Shown here in pieces: positions 5,794 to 9,444 of a stretch of DNA of 9,444 nt. The notes below the pieces were generated by a model. It was not told the DNA's origin, did not search any database, and was given only the letters and a program-made list of their open reading frames with translations. The translations under genes and the position numbers were made by a program. The stretch is from contig JAEYAG010000076.1 of NCBI GenBank assembly GCA_023451265.1, positions 1-9,444 of the forward strand, in the 5' to 3' direction. Position 1 is the first letter of the stretch. Every line of letters starts with the position of its first letter. Source of the DNA: Actinomycetes bacterium (GTDB lineage: Bacteria > Actinomycetota > Actinomycetes > Actinomycetales > Microbacteriaceae).

Positions 5794-6632
5794 GCGCCCG
5801 TACGCGCAGGAGGACCGGCAGGATCGTCCTGAACATCGCCGCGGTGGTCGTGTTCGTCTGCTCGGTGTTCCCGGTCTACTGGATGGTGAACACCGCCTTC
5901 CTGCCCGGCTCCGCCGTCAAGAGCGACACCCCCCACTTCTGGCCCGACGAGTTCACGCTGCGCAGCTTCGTGACGGCGTGGGAGGACGGCGGGTTCGTGC
6001 CCGCGCTCAGCATCTCGCTGTCGGTGACGATCATCACGGTCGTCACGGCCCTGCTGTTCGGCTTCCTCGCATCGATCGCGGTGTCGCGCTACCGGTTCCG
6101 CTCCCGCAAGACGTTCATCATCGCGATCCTCGTGATCCAGATGATCCCCGCCGAGGCGATGATCATCTCCACGTTCCGCGTGCTCGACGGCTGGCACCTG
6201 CTGAACACCGTGATCGGTCTGTCGGCGGTGTACATCGCGATGGTGCTGCCGTTCACGATCTGGACCCTGCGCGGTTTCGTCGGAGGCGTGCCGGCCGACC
6301 TGGAGGAGGCCGCCATGATCGACGGCTGCAGCCGCAACCAGGCGTTCTGGCGGGTCACGTTCCCGCTGCTGGCGCCGGGTCTCGTCTCTACGGGGATCTT
6401 CGCCTTCATCCAGGCCTGGAACGAGTTCGTGTTCGCGCTCGTCATCATGACCCGGCCGGAGTCGCAGACGCTGCCGATCTGGCTGCGCAGCTTCGTGCAG
6501 GCCACCAAGGCGACCGACTGGGCCGTCGTCATGGCCGGGTCGACGCTGATGGCGATCCCGGTGATCATCTTCTTCCTGATCGTCCAGGGCCGCATGACCG
6601 ATGGTCTCGTCTCGGGAGCGGTGAAGGGCTGA
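5790..6632 (+). CDS. Sugar ABC transporter permease, MalG-type
   Basis: A 280-residue inner-membrane permease, partner of the preceding MalF-type subunit. Basic residues (ARTRRRTGR) precede membrane segment 1 (about 12-33). Further segments are near 72-96, 108-125, 140-160, 196-220 and 242-264. The ATPase-coupling loop reads EEAAMIDGCSRNQAFWRVTF near 172-191, followed by PLLAPG. The C-terminus GRMTDGLVSGAVKG is the usual MalG-type ending. Its ATG overlaps the previous stop by four bases (ATGA), and its own stop shares one base with the start of the ROK kinase (TGATG). The three genes are therefore almost certainly co-transcribed and coupled. Length and architecture are normal for the family. 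Confidence 0.97.
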   Translation: MSARTRRRTGRIVLNIAAVVVFVCSVFPVYWMVNTAFLPGSAVKSDTPHFWPDEFTLRSFVTAWEDGGFVPALSISLSVTIITVVTALLFGFLASIAVSRYRFRSRKTFIIAILVIQMIPAEAMIISTFRVLDGWHLLNTVIGLSAVYIAMVLPFTIWTLRGFVGGVPADLEEAAMIDGCSRNQAFWRVTFPLLAPGLVSTGIFAFIQAWNEFVFALVIMTRPESQTLPIWLRSFVQATKATDWAVVMAGSTLMAIPVIIFFLIVQGRMTDGLVSGAVKG

Positions 6633-7567
6633 TGCGTCTCGGATTCGACGTCGGTGGCACCAAGACCGACGCGGTGGTCGTGGCGCCCGCGGCGGGTGGC
6701 GACGAGATCGTCGCCCGGCTGCGCCGCCCCACCGGATGGGGCCCGGATGCCGTCGTGTCGACCATCCTGTCCCTGACCGACGAACTGGCGGCGACCGTCG
6801 GGATCGCGGCATCCGACTTCACCTCCATCGGAATCGGGATGCCCGGCCAGGTCGCGCCGGGCTCGTCCACCGTGACACACGCCGTCAACCTCGGCGTCGA
6901 GGAGCTCGACCTGGGGTTCGTGGTCGGGGCGCGGCTCGGGGTGCCGGTGCGGGCGGAGAACGACGTCAAGGCCGCCGCCGTCGGGGCCTACGCGCTGCAC
7001 GGCGACGATGGCACGGTCGCGTACCTGAACCTCGGCACCGGCATCGCCGCGGGCTTCGTGCGGGCGGGGCGCCTGTGGCGCGGCGCGCACGGCACGGCGG
7101 GCGAGGTCGGGCACATCTCCGTCGACCCGAACGGCCCGGTCTGCCGGTGCGGTCAGCGCGGCTGCATCGAGGCGTTCAGCGGCGGCGGCGCGATCGCGGA
7201 GCGCTGGGGACGGCCCGGTGCCCTGCCGGTGCGCGACGTGTTCGATGCGGCGGATGCCGGGGACGCCCTCGCCGTGACACTGCGCGACGGCCTGGCCTAC
7301 GGCGTCGCCGCGGCGGTGCGGGTCATCGTGCTCGCCGGCGACGTCGATTCCGTCCTGCTGGGGGGAGGCGTCGCGGCCCTCGGCGACCGTATGCTGGGCC
7401 CCGTGGTGACCGAGCTCGAGGCCAGCGCAGCCGCATCGCCGTTCCTGCGCTCGCTGCGCCTGCCCGAGCGCGTCGATCTGCTGCCGCCGGGATCTCCCGC
7501 GGCGGCGCTGGGCGCCGCGATCGTCGGGGCCGAAACGAACGAGCAGGAGGCTGTCGTCCATGGCTGA
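6632..7567 (+). CDS. ROK-family sugar kinase, probably amino-sugar specific
   Basis: A 311-residue cytoplasmic kinase that would phosphorylate the imported sugar with ATP at C6. The phosphate-binding loop is intact, GFDVGGTKTD (4-13). AEND at 108-111 supplies catalytic Asp111, LGTGIAAG (134-141) is the second nucleotide loop, and the ROK zinc site is His161, Cys171, Cys173 and Cys178 (GEVGH, CRCGQRGCIE). There is no DNA-binding domain, unlike the regulator at 2266-3402. The start is the ATG at 6632, overlapping the permease stop by one base. A much longer reading in this frame, extending back across the permease gene, is an artefact. The end overlaps nagB by 8 nt. Next to NagB, GlcNAc or glucosamine kinase is the best guess. 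Glucokinase activity cannot be excluded. Confidence 0.94.
   Translation: MRLGFDVGGTKTDAVVVAPAAGGDEIVARLRRPTGWGPDAVVSTILSLTDELAATVGIAASDFTSIGIGMPGQVAPGSSTVTHAVNLGVEELDLGFVVGARLGVPVRAENDVKAAAVGAYALHGDDGTVAYLNLGTGIAAGFVRAGRLWRGAHGTAGEVGHISVDPNGPVCRCGQRGCIEAFSGGGAIAERWGRPGALPVRDVFDAADAGDALAVTLRDGLAYGVAAAVRVIVLAGDVDSVLLGGGVAALGDRMLGPVVTELEASAAASPFLRSLRLPERVDLLPPGSPAAALGAAIVGAETNEQEAVVHG
7545..7550 (+). promoter_or_regulatory. Consensus ribosome-binding site of nagB inside the kinase gene
   Basis: AGGAGG lies 9 nt before the nagB ATG and within the last codons of the upstream kinase. It is the strongest Shine-Dalgarno match in the operon, so NagB can be initiated independently of coupling and may be made in excess over the kinase. 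Confidence 0.75.
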
Positions 7568-8339
7568 GATCGTGATCGTCCCGTCCGCTGCGGCGGCGGG
7601 GGAGCTCGTCGCCGAGGAGATCGTGAAGCTCATCACCGCACGCCCCGATGCCGTGCTGGGGCTGGCGACCGGGTCGACGCCGCTGCCGGTGTACGAGGCG
7701 CTGCGCCCCCGCCTGGCCGGGGTCGACGTGTCGCGGGTGCGCGGGTTCGCACTCGACGAGTACGTCGGCATCGACCCGCACCACCCGGAGAGCTACCGGT
7801 CGGTCATCACGAAGGAGGTCGTGGAACCGCTGGGGCTCGATCCCGACCTCATCCACACCCCCAACGGCGCGCTCGAGACGATCTCGCACGCCGGCGAGGA
7901 CTACGAGCGTGCCATCGCGGATGCCGGGGGCATCGACCTGCAGATCCTCGGGATCGGCACGTCCGGGCACATCGGCTTCAACGAGCCGGGGTCCTCGTTC
8001 GCGTCGCGCACCCGCGTGAAGACGCTCATCGAGCAGACCCGGCAGGACAACGCGCGCTTCTTCGACTCCGTCGACGAGGTGCCGATGCACTGCATCACGC
8101 AGGGCCTCGGCACGATCCTCGAGGCGAAGCACCTGTTCCTGCTGGCGTTCGGCGAGGGCAAGGCGGCCGCCGTCGCGGGCGCCGTCGAAGGCCCCGTGAC
8201 GTCGTCGCTGCCGGGATCGGCGATTCAGCTGCATCCGCACACCACGGTCGTCGTCGACGAGGCCGCCGCCTCGCAGTTGGCCCACGCCGACTACTACCGC
8301 TACGCGTTCGCGAACAAGCCCGCCTGGCAGGGCCTGTAA
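7560..8339 (+). CDS. nagB: Glucosamine-6-phosphate deaminase
   Basis: A 259-residue cytoplasmic enzyme converting glucosamine-6-phosphate to fructose-6-phosphate and ammonia, the last step before glycolysis. Family motifs are all present: phosphate-binding GLATGSTPLPVYEAL (34-48), DEYVG with general base Asp66 (Asp72 in E. coli), GHIGFNEPGSS with His137 and Glu142 (His143 and Glu148 in E. coli), SRTRVKTL, and DNARFF...VPMHCITQGLGTIL. The position of E. coli Asp141 is Ser135 here. Length is close to the E. coli enzyme (266), with no sign of the longer fused forms. AGGAGG (7545-7550) lies 9 nt before the ATG, and the gene overlaps the kinase by 8 nt, so it is the last member of the operon. Two inverted-repeat structures follow. 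A nagA deacetylase is not in the window. Confidence 0.97.
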   Translation: MAEIVIVPSAAAAGELVAEEIVKLITARPDAVLGLATGSTPLPVYEALRPRLAGVDVSRVRGFALDEYVGIDPHHPESYRSVITKEVVEPLGLDPDLIHTPNGALETISHAGEDYERAIADAGGIDLQILGIGTSGHIGFNEPGSSFASRTRVKTLIEQTRQDNARFFDSVDEVPMHCITQGLGTILEAKHLFLLAFGEGKAAAVAGAVEGPVTSSLPGSAIQLHPHTTVVVDEAAASQLAHADYYRYAFANKPAWQGL

Positions 8340-8345
8340 GCCACT

Positions 8346-8364
8346 CGCCCGGTAGGGCCGGGCG
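8346..8364 (+). terminator. Short GC hairpin directly after nagB
   Basis: CGCCCGG (8346-8352) pairs perfectly with CCGGGCG (8358-8364) over the loop TAGGG. It begins 7 nt after the nagB stop codon. There is no T-run, but compact GC hairpins without one are common ends of actinobacterial operons. It is the likeliest end of the amino-sugar transcript. Confidence 0.6.
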
Positions 8365-8381
8365 CGACGCAGGTGCATCCG

Positions 8382-8456
8382 CCCGTCGCGAAAGCAGGCT
8401 GAATCGACGGGGGCGGCGCGATGCGGCGCCGGTGGGGCAGGTTTCGCCTGCTTTCG
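8382..8456. repeat. Nested inverted repeats, pseudoknot-capable, between convergent genes
   Basis: An 11-bp perfect inverted repeat, CGAAAGCAGGC (8389-8399) and GCCTGCTTTCG (8446-8456), encloses 46 nt. Overlapping it are three shorter perfect stems: CCCGTCG/CGACGGG (8382-8388 with 8405-8411), GGCGC/GCGCC (8415-8419 with 8426-8430), and GCAGG/CCTGC (8437-8441 with 8447-8451). The first stem places CGAAAGCAGGC in its loop, where it could pair with the downstream copy as a pseudoknot. The block lies between the ends of nagB and the minus-strand oxidase and may be a two-way terminator or a small dispersed repeat. The 131-nt gap at 8340-8470 contains no gene. Confidence 0.65.
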
Positions 8457-8470
8457 GCGCGCCGGGCGGC

Positions 8471-9444
8471 TCAGCGGTCGAAGACCTTGCCCGGGTTCAG
8501 GATGCCGGCGGGGTCGAAGACGGCCGTGATCTGACGCTGCAGTTCCCACTGGTCGTCGCCGAGTTCGTCGCGCAGCCAGCGGCGCTTGAGCACGCCGACG
8601 CCGTGCTCCCCGGTGAGGGTGCCGCCGAGCCGCAGCGCGGAGCGGAAGAGGTCATCGGCGGCGGCCCAGACCTCGGGCGGGACCTCGGTGCCGGAGAACA
8701 CGAAGTTCGGATGCAGGTTGCCGTCGCCGGCGTGACACACGGTCGGAATGCGCACGCCGTGCTCGCGCTCGACCCGCGCGATCTCGTCGAACATCGCGGG
8801 CAGGGCGCTGCGGGGGACCGACACGTCTTCGATGAGGGTCGTGCCGAGGGTCTCCATCGCCGGGTGCATCGAGCGGCGGATGCGCCACAGCAACTCCGCC
8901 TCGGCATCGTCACGGGCCAGACGCACCGCCCCGCCCGCGGCGGCGAGCGTCGCGGCGATCGCCTCCGCCTCAGCATCCGCCGCGGCGCCGTCGGTCTGCA
9001 CCGTCAGCTGCGCGAGGCCCGGCGTCGCCGGCTCCAGGCCTAGCAGTGTGTGGACGGCGGCGAGCGACGCGGCATCCATCAGCTCCATGATCGCCGGCTG
9101 GACGCCCGACGCGGTGACAGCGGCCGCACCCGCGGCAGCCGAACGCACGTCGGGGAACGTCGCCGTCAGCGTGCGCGTGTGGCCGGGGACGAGGCGACGC
9201 AGCTTGAGGGTGGCCGCGACGACGACGCCGAGCGTCCCCTCCGAGCCGATGACGAGCGAAGTGAGGTCGAGGCCGGTGACGCCCTTGACGCTGCGATGCC
9301 CGAGGCGCAGCAGCCGCCCGTCGGCGAGCACGAGATCGACGCCGAGCACCGCGTCGCGGACGACGCCGTACTTCGCGCACAGCAGACCCCCGGCCCCGGT
9401 GGCGATATTGCCGCCGACGGTCGAGATCTCCCGGCTGGCGGGGT
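8471..9444 (-). CDS. FAD-linked oxidase, GlcD-like (5' end outside window)
   Basis: The last 324 residues of a flavoprotein of the glycolate oxidase subunit D / D-lactate dehydrogenase family, which oxidises a 2-hydroxy acid using FAD. The visible part opens inside the FAD-binding domain with the family pattern ISTVGGNIATGAGG...KYGVVRDAVLGVD (about 9350-9430), then LVIGSEGTLGVV. The C-terminal cap domain contains CHAGDGNLHPNFVF, GGTLTGEHGVGVLKRRWL and the ending FDPAGILNPGKVFDR, all typical. The GTG at 9347-9349 is not the true start, because conserved FAD-domain sequence continues upstream to the window edge; the N-terminal part lies beyond 9444. The reading frame is intact where visible. 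It converges on nagB and has no evident link to amino-sugar use. The substrate (glycolate, D-lactate or another hydroxy acid) cannot be told from the sequence. Confidence 0.93.
   Translation of the reverse strand, partial: PASREISTVGGNIATGAGGLLCAKYGVVRDAVLGVDLVLADGRLLRLGHRSVKGVTGLDLTSLVIGSEGTLGVVVAATLKLRRLVPGHTRTLTATFPDVRSAAAGAAAVTASGVQPAIMELMDAASLAAVHTLLGLEPATPGLAQLTVQTDGAAADAEAEAIAATLAAAGGAVRLARDDAEAELLWRIRRSMHPAMETLGTTLIEDVSVPRSALPAMFDEIARVEREHGVRIPTVCHAGDGNLHPNFVFSGTEVPPEVWAAADDLFRSALRLGGTLTGEHGVGVLKRRWLRDELGDDQWELQRQITAVFDPAGILNPGKVFDR

Noticed and set aside
5978..6631. A fusion of the ROK kinase with 218 extra N-terminal residues
   Set aside because: The extra part is an out-of-frame reading of the MalG-type permease. 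The kinase clearly begins with MRLGFDVGGTKTD at 6632.
6632..7567. A second transcriptional regulator
   Set aside because: The ROK protein lacks a helix-turn-helix domain and keeps the intact DVGGT loop and catalytic Asp, so a kinase is the better reading.
9347..9349. GTG as the start of the FAD-linked oxidase
   Set aside because: Conserved FAD-domain sequence continues in frame to the window edge, so the gene is cut by the window rather than starting here.

Overview
The window is high-GC DNA (roughly 70% by eye) with strong G/C third-position codon bias. Genes start at ATG or GTG, several are translationally coupled, and lipoboxes are typical of Gram-positive lipoproteins. The CUT1-type sugar ABC transporter has no ATPase of its own. 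All this fits an actinobacterium, most likely a Microbacterium-like member of the Microbacteriaceae; that placement is inferred from gene content and style, not from a database match.

Layout. 1-98: a 28-bp direct repeat in two copies, with no gene. 99-152: a very long hairpin overlapping the stop codon of the next gene. 149-1678 (-): membrane-anchored L,D-transpeptidase (cell-wall cross-linking). 1743-2225 (-): small unknown lipoprotein. 2226-2265: divergent control region with a perfect inverted repeat, GTTTGTT-N13-AACAAAC. 2266-3402 (+): ROK-family repressor. 3470-4741, 4834-5793 and 5790-6632 (+): sugar-binding lipoprotein and two permeases. 6632-7567 (+): ROK-family sugar kinase. 7560-8339 (+): glucosamine-6-phosphate deaminase (NagB). 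8340-8470: convergent intergenic region rich in inverted repeats. 8471-9444 (-): 3' part of a GlcD-like FAD-linked oxidase running off the window.

How the genes work together. The plus-strand cluster looks like one amino-sugar utilisation operon. The lipoprotein and permeases import a sugar, probably N-acetylglucosamine, glucosamine or a chitooligosaccharide. The ROK kinase phosphorylates it, and NagB deaminates and isomerises glucosamine-6-phosphate to fructose-6-phosphate plus ammonia. The ROK repressor at the head of the cluster probably senses the sugar or its phosphate. Two steps are missing here: the transporter ATPase (a shared MsiK-type protein is usual for this class) and, if the substrate is acetylated, the NagA deacetylase. 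The transpeptidase/lipoprotein pair on the other side of the divergent promoter has no obvious metabolic link. The shared operator could still connect cell-wall genes with amino-sugar supply.

No new defence system, phage, CRISPR array, tRNA or rRNA was seen. The less ordinary signals are in non-coding DNA: the pseudoknot-capable inverted-repeat block between the convergent genes, the two-promoter operator, three strong hairpins at gene junctions, a lipoprotein with no well-placed standard start codon, and an apparent excess of the hexamer GGATGC/GCATCC that goes against local codon preference.
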